From positions 496,001-560,000 of the forward strand of contig JAWWNJ010000099.1 of the NCBI GenBank assembly GCA_037176885.1: 64,000 bases of DNA. The letters are read 5' to 3'. Source of the stretch: Favolaschia claudopus (Eukaryota; Basidiomycota; Agaricomycetes; Agaricales; Mycenaceae). The notes under the pieces were generated by a model that worked only from the letters and a program-made list of their open reading frames with translations, was not told where the DNA came from and did not search any database. Both the position numbers and the translations under genes were made by a program. Shown here one piece after another: positions 43,679 to 55,450 of this stretch (the first letter of the stretch is position 1; each line of letters starts with the position of its first letter).

Positions 43679-44377
43679 TCAAGTTGGAAGCCAAAGAAAA
43701 CCACATACTCTGCTACCATATAGCTCGAGAACCTTGATGGTCTCACATCTAATCAAATCATTCCAACACACGGGAAGCTGGAGATAAATTGAGAGAGCTT
43801 TCAACTTCGAGAGATCGAATGGGTAGAAGTCTGAATAATGCAAAGGGTGGACATGCTCCAGAATCCCCATCGAGAGACCCAATCTGAGGGATTCTAATTG
43901 CAGCGTTGCCGAGCCCGTGGTTTTGTATGAGGGAAAACTGGTATCAATCTCCAGATGGCGAACATTCGGCGAGCAGTGCTTCCAACAAACATTGAAAGAC
44001 GGAAAAGAATACCGGTAGCTGGTAAAATATAAAGCGCAAAGCATCGGCTGAGCCAGAATATGGGCTAGGGCAGGTGTTGGTTGTGTTTGTCGTAGCTCTG
44101 TAAGTGTGATCGAGAGCGTGCGCAGATGGGTGAGCTGAACCGTCGCGATTTTGTCTAAACCATCGCCAATGTGATGCTCGTTCAACGTGAGCTCACGAAC
44201 CATGGAACAAAGATCTGCGTTGGTGCTGAGGGTCTGGTAAAGCTGATTCGCTCGAAGCCTGAAATTACCCCCTCTAAAACTGGAGCTCGAAGGGTTAGGG
44301 GCACGGTACAGATGGAGCTGCGCGACAGCTACCCAGCAGCGAGCAACAAGTGCAAAGGCGGCAAGTATGCTAAACAT
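43679..44377 (-). pseudogene. F-box/LRR-like protein fragment
   Basis: The frame begins SILAAFALVARCWVAVAQLH, like the second half of a fungal F-box. Leu-rich repeats follow: MVRELTLNEHHIGDGL, LTHLRTLSITLTELRQ, NVRHLEIDTSFPS and LKALSIYLQLPVCWNDLI. An upstream frame carries IPELLNKCLAYLPP, like the first half of an F-box, but one base out of frame. The C-terminus stops early at WLPT. Such proteins in mushrooms are substrate adaptors of SCF ubiquitin ligases. Both the frame shift and the short C-terminus suggest a broken gene. The family call rests on pattern only. Confidence 0.5.
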
Positions 44378-44668
44378 TTATTCAGAAGCTCGGGAATGTT
44401 CAGCGGGGTAAGAGCGGCGCGGAAAGGATCCCTCTCATCATTGTCTAGAATGAACAGCGTAGGATTAACGCTCGATTTGGGAGCGGTGTTTCTCGGCAAG
44501 ACGACTTGATGATTGCGTCTTCGGCTACATCTTTTGCAGCAACAGTCATCACAGACTTTGGGAAGAGAGTGACTGCAGGGAAGTTTCCCCTATGTCAGAC
44601 TTTATTTATACACCGCGGTCCAAGAGGGTCCGAGTCAAGTCCGAGAGGCCCGTACATACAATAGCCTG

Positions 44669-44857
44669 TTTGCGATGCAGCCATTGAATGGCTAATGGCT
44701 AAATAAGTGTCCAGATTCCGGCGTATTGACAAAAGATACCCCCGGTTCGAGTATCCAAATTTCATTCCAGGCAGCTCTTCTTGACTTCGTTAGCCCATCA
44801 AAGTTTCCTAATGCGGAAATCGGTAGCCATTCAATGGCTCCAATGGCTCTTCGCAAA
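44669..44857. mobile_element. MITE, copy 2 (TTTGCGATG ends)
   Basis: It is a diverged copy of 29370-29568 with the same TTTGCGATGCAGCCATTG and CAATGGCTCTTCGCAAA ends. The hAT element B begins 3 bp after its right end, at 44860. Confidence 0.7.
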
Positions 44858-44859
44858 CC

Positions 44860-47800
44860 TAGTGCTGCCGGAAGCTGGAGTTAGCTCCGAGCTGAGTTCA
44901 GCTCCAACTCGGCACGTTACCATAAACGGCACCTCGAGGTGATGCCAGCTCGCCTCGCCTCGGCCCCCAAAACAGGCACTGTGACACTCTTGACAGCGTC
45001 ACTGAGTGACTGGCGCGTCAAGCACAATCCTCGTCCTCCCGCTCACCGGTTAGCGCGTTCCTGCCGCGAACCAATCCTCCTATGATTCACCTCAACCTCG
45101 CTTGGCGTCGACGTCACCGCCTGGCTGCTACGGAGAATGCGAAACGCCCCACACAGAGCTGGAAATATGACGCAAAGGTGGCGCGTCGGGATAGTGCGTT
45201 GGCGCACTCAGGGTCCAAGGTACGCGCAATAGATACCTCCGAAATGTTATATATATTGCCCCAATTATACTCCATTCCAACCCTCCCTCTTGTGAACTCC
45301 CATGGCCTCGCCGTCCTGCCAATGCGGCAACCCGCAGGCATGCACTTGCTACATCCAACCCCCGCGTCAAAACAATTTCACAACGCATTCCTACCCCACG
45401 CCCAACGTCTTTGGCTCCTGGCCTGGCTCTCAGGTTCATGCCGTGCCTCTCCCGCCTCAAGCTTTCATCCCCGGATCGCCGTATCCTCCACCACCTCCCG
45501 TCACTTTCGGCCAGACTTACGGCTTTCAAAATACATACCCCGCCTTATTTAACACCGTGATTCCTCCCCCTTCCTCTGCGGCAACCCATGCACCATTTGT
45601 CGACGCGACTAACACGATTAATGCCGGCCTCGCTCCGCCACAGCGCAAGAAGAAACGTAAAGCGAATCCCAACGCTAACTCGGCAGCTACATCGCGTACC
45701 CGTCGCCGCATCGACCCCAACTCCACCTCCGAACCGGCTGTGTTCGGGGTCGGTCCGTCTGACCCAAATGTTGCAGCGGCAGCAGCTGCCTCTGAATCAG
45801 TTTCCCATCCTTCAATCCCTCACCCCAACTTCGGCTCTTTGGTCAATCAATCTTCGGCATCCGGAGACGATGCAACAGATGTTTGGTATTTTGTTCGAGG
45901 CGTTCACGGCGCTTCTGCGCCAACCGTCGCACCAGAACCAACGGAAATGAAGGAAGATCGACCGGATAAAAAGGTGTTTTCCCATTTGTCGTGCCGCCTC
46001 TGTCCGTGAGTGTTCAAGTGTGTTCTGTTTTTGTTTTCGCTATCTGAACCCTTCCATCGTTAGATTTCCGAAATGGAAGGCATGGAAGAATGGTCCTGGA
46101 CAAACCAAGACCATCCGAAATCATCTTGAGGGAGAACATGGCAAAGTTTGGAAGGATATGGTCATCCTGAAGGGGCTCAAGAATTGGGATATTCTCGCAA
46201 AGGCGCCGAAGACTCCGGGAGAGCGAGAGGAATTTTCTATTCCCGGACTCTACGAACGATTGGTTAAGTGGATCGCTGTTGATGATCAGGTTGGTGCTAT
46301 CTCATCATTGTTTCTTGCGATTCTAATATATTTGTTTAGTCTCTGGACGTGGTGGACTGTCCCGAGCTCAATGGGCACCTTGTACTTAAAACTCGGCTCG
46401 TTGCTTTTCGTCGATTGGACGGGAGACACACCGGTCAAAATATCGCCAAAATCTTTGTACAAGTTTTGAAGGAGATTGGTTGTTTGCACAAAGTAAGTCA
46501 CATAGAGTTGTGAATTGAACGGCTTGCTGATGATAACTCAGCTCGGAATGATTACATGCGACAATGCTAGCAACAATAACACATGCATGGTGTATATTGC
46601 GCAAGAGCTCGCCGTGCTCGGAATTCCTTTCGATGCGGAAGGGAACAGAATTCGGTGAGTTTTAATGATTTATTCCCGAGTCTGAGGGCTAACCGTGTTC
46701 AGCTGTTTTCCGCATGTCGTCAATATTGCTGTCAAAGCCGCTCTCGCAACACTTCCCGAATTACCTGCTCCTCAAGATGGTGTCGATTCGGACAACTACG
46801 GCACGCCGATTCCCGAGGCACTGAAGCAGGATGTCGGGTATTGGGAGGCGCTAAGAAAAAATCCAGTCAAACAAACTCGTACACTCGTTACATCGTGCCT
46901 TGAATTTGACTTGGAATTTCGTTTAGGCTGTTGAGGCATTTCTCGATGACCCAATGCAAGTCAAAATTTCGGATGATCGGCTCGATCCAGTCACCAAGAC
47001 TGTTCTCATCGACATTCGGCGGTTTTTACAGGTTCCGCATCTTGTCCAGGAGATAGTCTCTGCGGAGAAAGCACCTACCCTGTCCTATGTGCTTCCACTC
47101 TACGAGCAGCTCATTGCCGCCCTCAAGCTTCTTGCACGAGAGCTCCCGAAAATCAGTCTCGGTATCAACGCCGCTGTCGACAAATTCACAGAATATCTTG
47201 GGATGTCTCGGCGCACTCGAATGTATGCGCTAGCGATGGGTAATTACTTCCTTGTTTGTCTCTTAATTCGCTTCAATCACTCATATTTAACTTTCAGTTC
47301 TAAATCCGACGACAAAACTCCAGTGGCTAAGGGACAACTGGTCTTCATCAGATGCTGAAGAAGCCAGAACCTGGATTCGTGCAGCGGTGCGTCCCAACTT
47401 TCACATTATACTGCGCTACTGACAAACTCCCAAGATGCTGGAGTACCGCCGGGAGTTCCGCGCTCACCACAACTCTCCGAGCACTGTGCACATAGCTTCG
47501 ACCGCCAGCCGCCGCGCTGTTCACACGCCGTCTGCATCCCATGCCGCTCGTACCCAGAAATCTGGGTTTGCGAAGCTTGGTGCTCTTGTAAAAAGAGCTG
47601 TCTGCTTCCGACATCGAATCCCCACCGAGTACTCAAAGTCCGCAGCCGCTTTCGGAGGAAGAGCAAGTAGAGGCAGAGCGCCTATGAGAAGGAGGGTTTG
47701 CTGGGAGGCTCGGACCCAGAGTATGAGGACCTTGACTTGCTCCGCTACTGGGAGGTGAGTTTAAGTATGTTCTTATACAATGTTGGTCTGAAAAATGTTG

Positions 47801-48445
47801 CAGGCTCGTCAATATCGGTTCCGTTACCTATTTCGCGTGGCGCTTGATGTATTGCCTGTTCAGGCTTCTGCGGTACCATGCGAGCGTGTTTTCTCTTCCA
47901 GCAAGGACACAGATGCCTCCCTACGCAACAGTCTCTCCCCCGAGATGATGGAAATGCTCCAGATTCTCAAATTTATTTATCGACAGGATCGCATCAAATT
48001 TTGCGAGGACTTCGTCGTAACTGAGGAAGATCTGTCTGTTGTTGATATTGACCCTGATGTAGCAGAAAGGTTGATTGCGTCAGGGCGTACTCAAGAGCTT
48101 GAGGATCTTATAGAATCTTCCTGGGCTTCGCCCGTTTGATTTTTGCGTTGTATTCACTTATATAATCATTGTGCTTTGTATTGTTCCATAATTTACTCAT
48201 AAACTGTATAGTCTTTTATTGTGCATATGTTTATTGTACTTATTGGAGAATTGTAGCACATTTTAGAGGTGCATACGAGGTCAAAACAGTGCAATGCAGC
48301 TCAAAACGAGGAGACGGGGAACCGTGGGACGGAAACTTCCATTTATGGATGTCAGCTCCGAGCTGCCTCGGCCCAACTCCGAGCTCGAGCGAGCTGATGG
48401 GCAATCACCTCGAGCTCAGCTCCAACTCAGCTCCCGGCAGCACTA
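44860..48445 (+). mobile_element. hAT element copy B, internally deleted
   Basis: A 3586 bp unit with TAGTGCTGCCGG/CCGGCAGCACTA ends is nearly identical to the inverted copy at 30397-33981. I noted one extra A near 47590 and one substitution (Ala/Thr, near 47550). Identity stops exactly at the terminal repeats on both sides, as expected for transposition and not for segmental duplication. Flanking 8 bp differ on the two sides (CGCAAACC and GTTGAAGG). Confidence 0.92.
45302..48139 (+). pseudogene. hAT transposase copy B, same deletion plus extra frameshift
   Basis: It has the same exon layout as the gene at 30703-33539: BED-like finger split by an intron near 46005-46062, MITCDNASNNN near 46545-46580, and the C-terminal dimerisation block near 47860-47960. 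The first catalytic block is missing at the same point (about 46365), and the shift after VEAER (about 47680) is also shared. In addition, a five-A run near 47590, four A in copy A, moves LGALVKEL out of frame. It cannot make a full transposase as read. Confidence 0.88.
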
Positions 48446-49539
48446 GTTGAAGGAAGCAAAACGAGAATGTCATGTGGAGTCTCTCTTGACCGGAACCATC
48501 ACCGTCACGATTTTTTCCCGCGGCCAAAATTTGCTGGGATGCAAGGCGAGCGTTCTCCTCCCCGCCCCCCAGCTACGGGTCTTCGGCGCCCAAGGCCACC
48601 GGACTCCCCTCCCCCTTCCGTCCCGAAAACTCGAAACAATTCAATCACGAAGTCCCCACATTCGTCCCGCGTAATCAAGAAAGTCCGAGCTGATGGTCCC
48701 GACGCAACACCCGCCACCATCTCCAGCGGCACCACGACCACTACACCTATCCACCCAAGGGGCACCCACCGGCAAAACCCGAGACACGGGGTTGGAGGGG
48801 GGTGGGGGTCTGAAGTATCTTATTTCACTTTTCCGACCCAGGCTCCGATCGGTCTAAAAACGCGTCAAAAAAAAAGTAACAGAAAATATTTGATTACATA
48901 ATATATTGGGTGTCCCACGACCAGACCCGAACGGCAACCTTTGGCCAGCTGGGAGGCAAAATTGTGTGGGATAACACGTTTGAGCACCAAAGTGTCCCGG
49001 AAGTGTGCTGGTACAGTCCAAATCACGGCAAAACTTGGACAAATTTTCTCAGTTTTTGATGGGAATTACCCGTTTTGGGGGTTATGTAACACTTACGTAT
49101 GGGGGGGTGGGGGGAGTCTTAAGTCAGTTTTCCGACCCTGTGTCCAAGATTTTAAGGATGGGTGCCCCTTGTATCCACCTCACCCCTCGCCACTACCACG
49201 CCCCCAACACAGCGCCCGCGCAGGCCGCAAACAGTTCAGAAACCTCTGCAACGCTCGCTTGTGGCGCTCCTCCGCATACGCCTTAACGCCGTTGAAGAGA
49301 ATGAGGCGGTTCGCCATTTTCGCGTCCCGAGCCACCTCTTGCTCAAATGCGCCTTTGCGTTGTTTCGTGGGGGCACGACGCCGACAAGCCAAGATAGCCT
49401 AATCGGGTTGTTCCGCGATGGGTATCATTGCCGCTGGACTTTCGTGTTCAAAGCTTCACAGTTCAGCAGCCGGAATTTGAAGATAGGCTGAGGATAAAAA
49501 CAGTAGAGGTACTTGAGGATGTATTCAAAAAAAAAAAAT
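48446..49539. other. 1.1 kb without a supported gene
   Basis: Short frames are open in all directions, but none is recognisable. G-rich phrases such as GGGGGGTGGGGG recur near 48800 and 49105, each followed by TTTTCCGACCC. A 43 bp segment at 49330-49374 is shared with 59620-59662. Confidence 0.3.
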
Positions 49540-50640
49540 CAGTGTTCCGGTGTCGCAAATTTATTTATTTTGTTATCGTGCCCGACCACCCGACCATCCC
49601 CAATAATACCCCGACAGGGCCCGACCGGGATGCTATCGGGGTGCGGTCAGGTAACATAAGCCCACCCGCCACAAAGTGGTCGACAACGCAACGGTTAAGA
49701 TTTTTAATTGCATACATGGCCTATAGCATTGAGCACGCGTAAAAACATATCACCGTCGACTACATCCACAAGATAATGAAAGTTGCGACGCGAGTTTGAT
49801 GGTCCCTGAGCATGAGCCAACAATGCACCTCGGATGACAAAGTCCATGAGGAGGAAAGGTAGACTTGACTTAGTCAAGTCTACCTCCTCCTCGAACACAA
49901 CACAGCCGTCCCACGAAGTTTTCGGCCGCCACTTGTTGGGCTTCATATTTTGCACAACAGCAAGATCCACAACACGACCTGAGGGCAGCTGGCAGCGAAC
50001 GAGGGATCGCAATCGAGCACATGCGACGCCCGGTTGATCAGAGTTGAAAAGGACACAATCGTACCGAGGCCCAGAATCGTCGCTGAGCAGGTCGTCATCG
50101 ACTGCATGTTGCAGATCAATCAGCGGAGCGAGGGTGATCTCCTCGATGTCGCAAATTTATTTATTTTGTTACCGGGCCCGACAGCCCGATAGGGCCCGAT
50201 AACAGCCCGACAGCGCCCGATCAGGTCGCTATCGGGACGCCATCGGGTAACGATAGGGTACTGTCAGGTTCCCCCACGGCGTCTACGAGATAATGGAAGC
50301 GGTTACGCGAGTTTGGTCCTTCAGCCGGCGTCAATAATGCCCCTCGTATAACGTAGTCCATGAGTAGAAAAGTCAAGTTTGCTTCCTCCTCGAGCACGAC
50401 ACACCCGTCCCATGAAGTCTTCGGCCGCCACTTGCTGCGTTTCATGTTTTGAACCACTGCAAGATCAACAACGCGGCTTGAAGGCAGCTTGCAGCGTATG
50501 AGGGAACGCAATCGAGCGCATGCAATACCCGGTTGATCAGAGTTGAAAAGAACGCAGTCATACCGAGGCCCGGAATTGTACCAGTTGGTATTACACCGCA
50601 AAATATCTTCAGCGGTCGTCCAGTCATCCTTGGACTGATA
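49540..50640. repeat. tandem duplication of a last exon with CCCGA-rich spacers
   Basis: Two units each start GTCGCAAATTTATTTATTTT (about 49552 and 50146), continue as a CCCGAC/ATCGGG-rich spacer, and then hold a copy of the same minus-strand exon (about 49745-50085 and 50280-50600). The exons are diverged but clearly paralogous. The left unit contains a 12 bp-arm hairpin (49858-49884) that the other lacks. Confidence 0.8.
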
Positions 50641-51717
50641 TTCAAGATAGACGCATCGGAATACCTCAATCTACAAAGTGTGTCAGTTCAGATTCATCAT
50701 AAGATCTCGAAACTTGCAAGAATTGTATCTTCGTAGGTCAGATACTCGTCGGGATATTGAGAATGTAAAAAATCTCGAAGGCGATGATCGAGGGAGCGAT
50801 ATACGGGATTGTTGCCTCCATACAGATCCTCGTAGCTGCGACTGTCACCGTGCTGCAACGGCGACCCGAAAATCCACTGGTTCTCCCCGTTTCCAGGCGG
50901 AATTCGTGAATTTGGGATGCGGCGCGCCGAACCTTGTTTGAACTGTGATGCATCAACTTCCTTCTTCGTGTTTTCGGAGCCACTTGTGGCGTCTGATTGT
51001 TCGCCCGCTCGTGAAGCATGCTTGAAAAAATCGTCGATTAACAAGCGCGTCCGAGCGACGACTTCCTGATCCTCGTCGCGAACAGAGATCTAGCTAATTT
51101 GAGTGTTTTCATTCGAGGAAGAGTCAGCAGAAGCTCACCTGTGCCTCCGTATTCCGTTTATTTGTTTGAGCGTAGTGTTGTTTGACCTCTTGGTGTGTTC
51201 CCTCTCCCGTTCGCGTGGTACCATTGCGTAGAACACCCTTCATACGAACATCGTCAAGTGCGTGTATGAGAAAGTGTTGTTTTGGAAATTTGAAGTTCTT
51301 GCCGTAGTCTTCGGAAACGCGCTTGAAATAGAGGTCGGCAACGAGCAGAAAGTAGAATGAGGGCCATACCTTGCACCATTTTTCGTACTCTTCTATGTAT
51401 TGGCTGAACAACAAGCTGTCGACTTGCTGTCATCACACGTAAGCCGAGCAACATGCGACACTTCAGCAGAGCTCGGATACACGGTACGAGGGTCGATTTT
51501 GGAGGGAGAATCTCGCAAAGAATGTAGACAATGCACTAAGAAAATATAGGATCTGGCAGACACATTCCAAAAAAAACATTACCTTGAGAATATCAAAGTG
51601 AGTTTGACCGTCGGTGAAATCTTTTGTAGCCAGGTCATTGATGTGTTTGAGCTCTCGCCATCGCGAGAAGTTTGCCATTCTGTTACAGGAGTCAACCAGC
51701 ATCTTTGTGAACTTCAA
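49704..51717 (-). pseudogene. Plavaka/KDZ-like transposase remnant, C-terminal exons
   Basis: Reading right to left, exons give MANFSRWRELKHINDLATKD ... HFDILK, then ILPPKSTLVPCIRALLKCRM, then KNFKFPKQHFLIHALDDVRM followed by KGVLRNGTTRTGEGTHQEVK. This is the pattern I recall from the C-terminal half of Plavaka-type (KDZ superfamily) transposases. Further exons include NNPVYRSLDHRLRDFL and the last exon, PRYDCVLFNSDQPGIACARL, which is present twice. The N-terminal catalytic region is absent. Introns are short. It is a truncated, partly duplicated remnant. Confidence 0.55.
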
Positions 51718-52346
51718 GGACTCACCGTTTGGTCGCCTCCGTCAACAAGCCAAGCTTCTCGAGGAGATCGAGGGTTAGGGACCACAGATGGTGTCCCCAC
51801 TTACCCGACTCGAGGAAGTGTATAATCCGGGGCTCATCGAGCGGGCCAACCGGGGAATCACTCCCAACGCATGCATCTTGCATATGCCGGCGCCGTTTCG
51901 GTCGCCGTGGGGTACAGGGTGGGCTAGAGGAAGCGCGCCGTACAGCAGCCAGCTGCGCTTGGCCAGCTGTAATGAATTAGCAGACAAAAAGTTGGGAGAG
52001 CAGCATCCTCACGCACCCAAGTCAAGTGTTGTCCAAAAACCCGGTAAACCCTCTCCCTTCCCCTCTTTAAAGTCCTTCGAGACCGAATTCCGCCTGGTAA
52101 CAGTGCCGTGAGAAAGGACTGTCAGACAGTCCTTTCTTCGCGCTGCGATGAAGGACTGAGCGATTGGGTGACATATGTGGCGGAGGATCACGATGAGAGT
52201 TTGAAGGGGATTGCGGATCGGAAGAAGCATCCATAGGATCGGTGGTAGGAGGATGGGTTGTAGTAGCCATCGGATAGGAAAATGAAATGAACAGTTAATG
52301 GCAAACGTACCTGATTAAGCAAGAGATTTCCCAGTTTGTCCACCAG
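51718..52346. other. no supported gene; possible retroelement leader
   Basis: On the minus strand an ORF starts at 52270 (MATTTHPPTTDPMDASSDPQ) after a CTGGTGGACAAACTGG that could be a primer-binding site next to the LTR end at 52347. The frame closes after 67 codons. No retroelement core follows. Confidence 0.3.
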
Positions 52347-53012
52347 TGTTGAAGATCCGGGTTAGTTTCGGAAATGTAACTTGAGTATCAATGAATCTCT
52401 ATATAAATCAAGGTGTTTTACCTGAACAACTGTCGTAAGAGATCTGATTCTTCTTAAGACGAACTGGGAATATCAACCAGTTATGAGTTGCTTTCTAGTT
52501 GGAGGAGTAAGCGCGCGGCTTTACAACTCTGAGACTAGCTCGATAGATCTTGAAGAGAGCGCGAGGCTTCACTTAAGTTCACGCAAGGTTTACGGTAAAT
52601 CTACGTAGATTAATAGAGGTAAGAAAGAGCTGTCGTTACATGAGGGAACGACTCCCTTTTATAATCTACAAGGATCAACTATAGAATATTCAAGAACTCA
52701 ATGGAACCTTGAGGAAAGTAGCAGAATATTCTACTATACCTTCTCAATGACTCGTTCAGACGTCCCGAGTCATATTGAGGCTTATCGGTGTCGATCTGAG
52801 AGGGAGGATATGACGCTCTGCTGCTAAGTAGAAGAACTTAGTAGCATTGACATCATGGACGCGGTCCCATGATCAAGGAATGCCGAAAATGCGCCGAGCG
52901 CGCGTGAAGGTCTTGCGGGCAAAGCCGAAAGTTGCCGATATCCATCACAGGGCGACCTCTGACGTTGCCGGGACGTGGGAGTAATATCAATCATCCCACG
53001 ACGCCCCCGACA
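52347..53012 (-). repeat. probable LTR, 666 bp
   Basis: On the minus strand it starts TGTCGGGGGCGTCG after a purine-rich CCCCCGCGGGATA and ends TCTTCAACA, giving TG..CA ends. A TTTATATAGAG promoter-like box lies about 50 bp before the end. Downstream, CTGGTGGACAAAC may be a primer-binding site. No second LTR is seen in the window, so it is a solo LTR or a fragment. Confidence 0.4.
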
Positions 53013-53216
53013 TATCCCGCGGGGGTATAATGAATTGAACCACTAAGTACACGACTCTGCACAACGACGGCGACGCGGCACCCGCAAACCAGCTCAGCCA
53101 CCAGCACGAGGCTCGATGGAAGGGTTTTGCTAGGCTCGCGGGTCATGAACACCACGAAGGCACTCAGGATTACGACTCGCACCAGCTCCGGGCTCGATGA
53201 CGAGTGGATGTTGCTG

Positions 53217-53823
53217 CTAAGAATGCTCCTGCTCCAGGCGTAGAGAAGGGGGAAGGTGACAGTCCGGGACCAAACCAGAGACGAGAAGACCACGGCAACC
53301 ACCAGCGCTGGGCTCGATGGCGCGGCCGACCCAATTCTGGGTACGATCGGGACAGTCAGGCCCTTTGTGGCCAGCGGCTTTGCAGACGTTGCAAACGTGA
53401 AGGCGGCGGCACGCACCAGCGTTGGCGGTGCAGCGAGAGTTGTTCCAATTGTTGCAAACTTCTGCTTTGGGCTTACGAGCAGGGCCGACATTGGATTCGC
53501 GCTGAACGGGGACGACACCGACACCGATGGAATCGACGAGGGCAGTTTTGATATCCAAGAACTTGTGGAAGTCGGTGAGTTCAGTGTCTTTCCGCTGCGC
53601 GACGCGTTTCCTGACCGCCTTATCGAATTCGATGATACGGCCATGGAACAAATTCTTCCTCCGGGGTAATTCTTTGCAGCAAATGCCGACGACGCAGAGA
53701 TGAGAACGATTTCATCGAGTTTCCGCAGAGCACCTATGTAGTCTCGGATACCCAGACCTTCCTGCGTAATCCTTGTTGGCGTAGTTTACGCAGAGCCGGA
53801 GCTCTTTCCTAATCTGTAATTCC
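53217..53823 (-). pseudogene. zinc-knuckle gag-like fragment
   Basis: The frame holds FHGRIIEFDKAVRKRVAQRK, then EVCNNWNNSRC with further Cys/His spacing, and then CNVCKAAGHKGPDC, a CCHC zinc knuckle (C-x2-C-x4-H-x4-C). Upstream, the reading continues as KELRLCVNYANKDYAGR with an in-frame stop before it joins. This pattern is common in gag-like proteins of mushroom retroelements. No polymerase is present. The fragment ends at the 21 bp duplication beside the palindrome-ended element. Confidence 0.5.
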
Positions 53824-53824
53824 A

Positions 53825-53845
53825 ATGACAGTTTTGACGTTTGAT
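53825..53845. repeat. left copy of a 21 bp flanking duplication
   Basis: ATGACAGTTTTGACGTTTGA plus T occurs here and again at 56920-56940, exactly on either side of the palindrome-ended element. About 19-21 bp is target duplication, depending on where the element starts. Confidence 0.85.
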
Positions 53846-55450
53846 GTTGGGTATGTGGACAATGGTCCACATAGGAGGGTAAGCTTGCTTCAGTGCGAAT
53901 GGGAATTCAATATCCTAAGTTGAATACGTCCAATTCATCCATACATATACAGTAGCTAATCTTGCTAAATTCATTCGGGCAACATTACTGGCTCGAGCAG
54001 TTTTCGCCCGATTTGCGTAACCAACTTATTCAGTTAATGAACCTCAGAACCGCCTCAGTAATCGCCCTCATATTCACCTTCAAAACTCTTCTGCTCCTGA
54101 TGAATCTGGTTGGAGTGACTCAGCGGCCCTGTTTTTTCTGGATTATTGATTTTGACAGCTGAAGCTTATACTCACTGGATAGTGGTAACTGTAAGTATAT
54201 CCAAGACACTGGCAGTAGCACAAAGTCTGGTGATTTTTTTTTGAAGTTGCTCAAAGCATTCCCTGAGCCCCGGTACTGGTGACAAAGTGCTTGTAACTTG
54301 AGGAGACTTGTTACAAAGTTGATGCTTACTGAATTCTTTCTTCAAGTGAGCAAGCAACCATTGAGTATACATATAGGTGTTGGTAGTGATGAGCCGGCAA
54401 TTGTTTTGCGCCTGAAAACAATCAAATCACGGTCATTTGCGTGATTTCATCATTCTGCTCTTTCGGTGTGATCGCCGCGGAGGTTGAAGTGGTGGTTGAA
54501 CAATGAGGATTCATTGTACGCCGCTGAGCAGTGCGTTGGAGCACAGTGAAACGGAAATCAGAGATTAAATTAAAACCTGATGAAATCGAGACGCGTGGAG
54601 ATTGGATGCCGCAGGGAAATGAGCGCGTTTCAAATCATGTGACCGCGTCTCAGAAGTTCAACTTTGTCTCGAACGCGTCGCAGAGGCGACTGGCTGTGTT
54701 TGGAACGTGTCTGGAGCTTGAGACACTAGCAACAGGAATCATAATCCAGGGCCCAGGGCTATACAGACGTAAATGAAACGTAGAACAATGGTTTTATAAA
54801 AAGACAACACGTACAAATACTGTAGTATAAAAGGACGACTGGATCGTAGGCTAAAAGAAGAAGATACCCACCCAGAATGTACCCCCACTTAATCTATCTG
54901 CTTTACGCTTTAAAATCTAGCCCGCTTAATTTTCTGATTCGCTTTACTTGAACGCCGACTGTTTGCTGGACTTATGGGCCCTATTTCAACTATCCGCCAT
55001 TGCGCGCAAATCCGAAGCAGGAGCGTCCTATCTGTTTAGCCTTGTCTTGGTCTTTCTGGCTTTATTCGGTTTCGTATTTTGGTTTGCCGATGAAGATGTT
55101 TTGGTTGGATTTTGGTTATGGCTTTGGTTTGGTTTGGAGGAGGTTGTGTCGAGGTTGACGAGTTTTGATTCGAGTTGGCTTATACGGTGGTGGGAAGGGA
55201 TTCCTTTGGACGAGACGACTACGCGCTCGCTGGCGAGTGCACAACATTATCATCCTTCTTTTCCCTTTTTCCCCGATATTTATGTTATTCTTTCCCTCCC
55301 GACGATGGTCTTGATTGCCACATGCATATACTTTGCATGGAGCCCCGTACTTGCGCGCGCATCACCTTTGTTTGGGTTGTGTTGTTTGATTTGTGGATGG
55401 ATTTCGCACTTCACTCACGCACTCATCTCGCGCGTTTCAGTAGGGTATTG

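Noticed and set aside
45082..45552. 156-codon ORF starting MIHLNLAWRR in both hAT copies
   Set aside because: It overlaps the promoter and first exon of the transposase in another frame; the frame starting MASPSCQCG joins better to the zinc-finger exon.
53204..53669. Plus-strand ORFs over the zinc-knuckle region
   Set aside because: They are shadows of the minus-strand frame that contains the CCHC knuckle.
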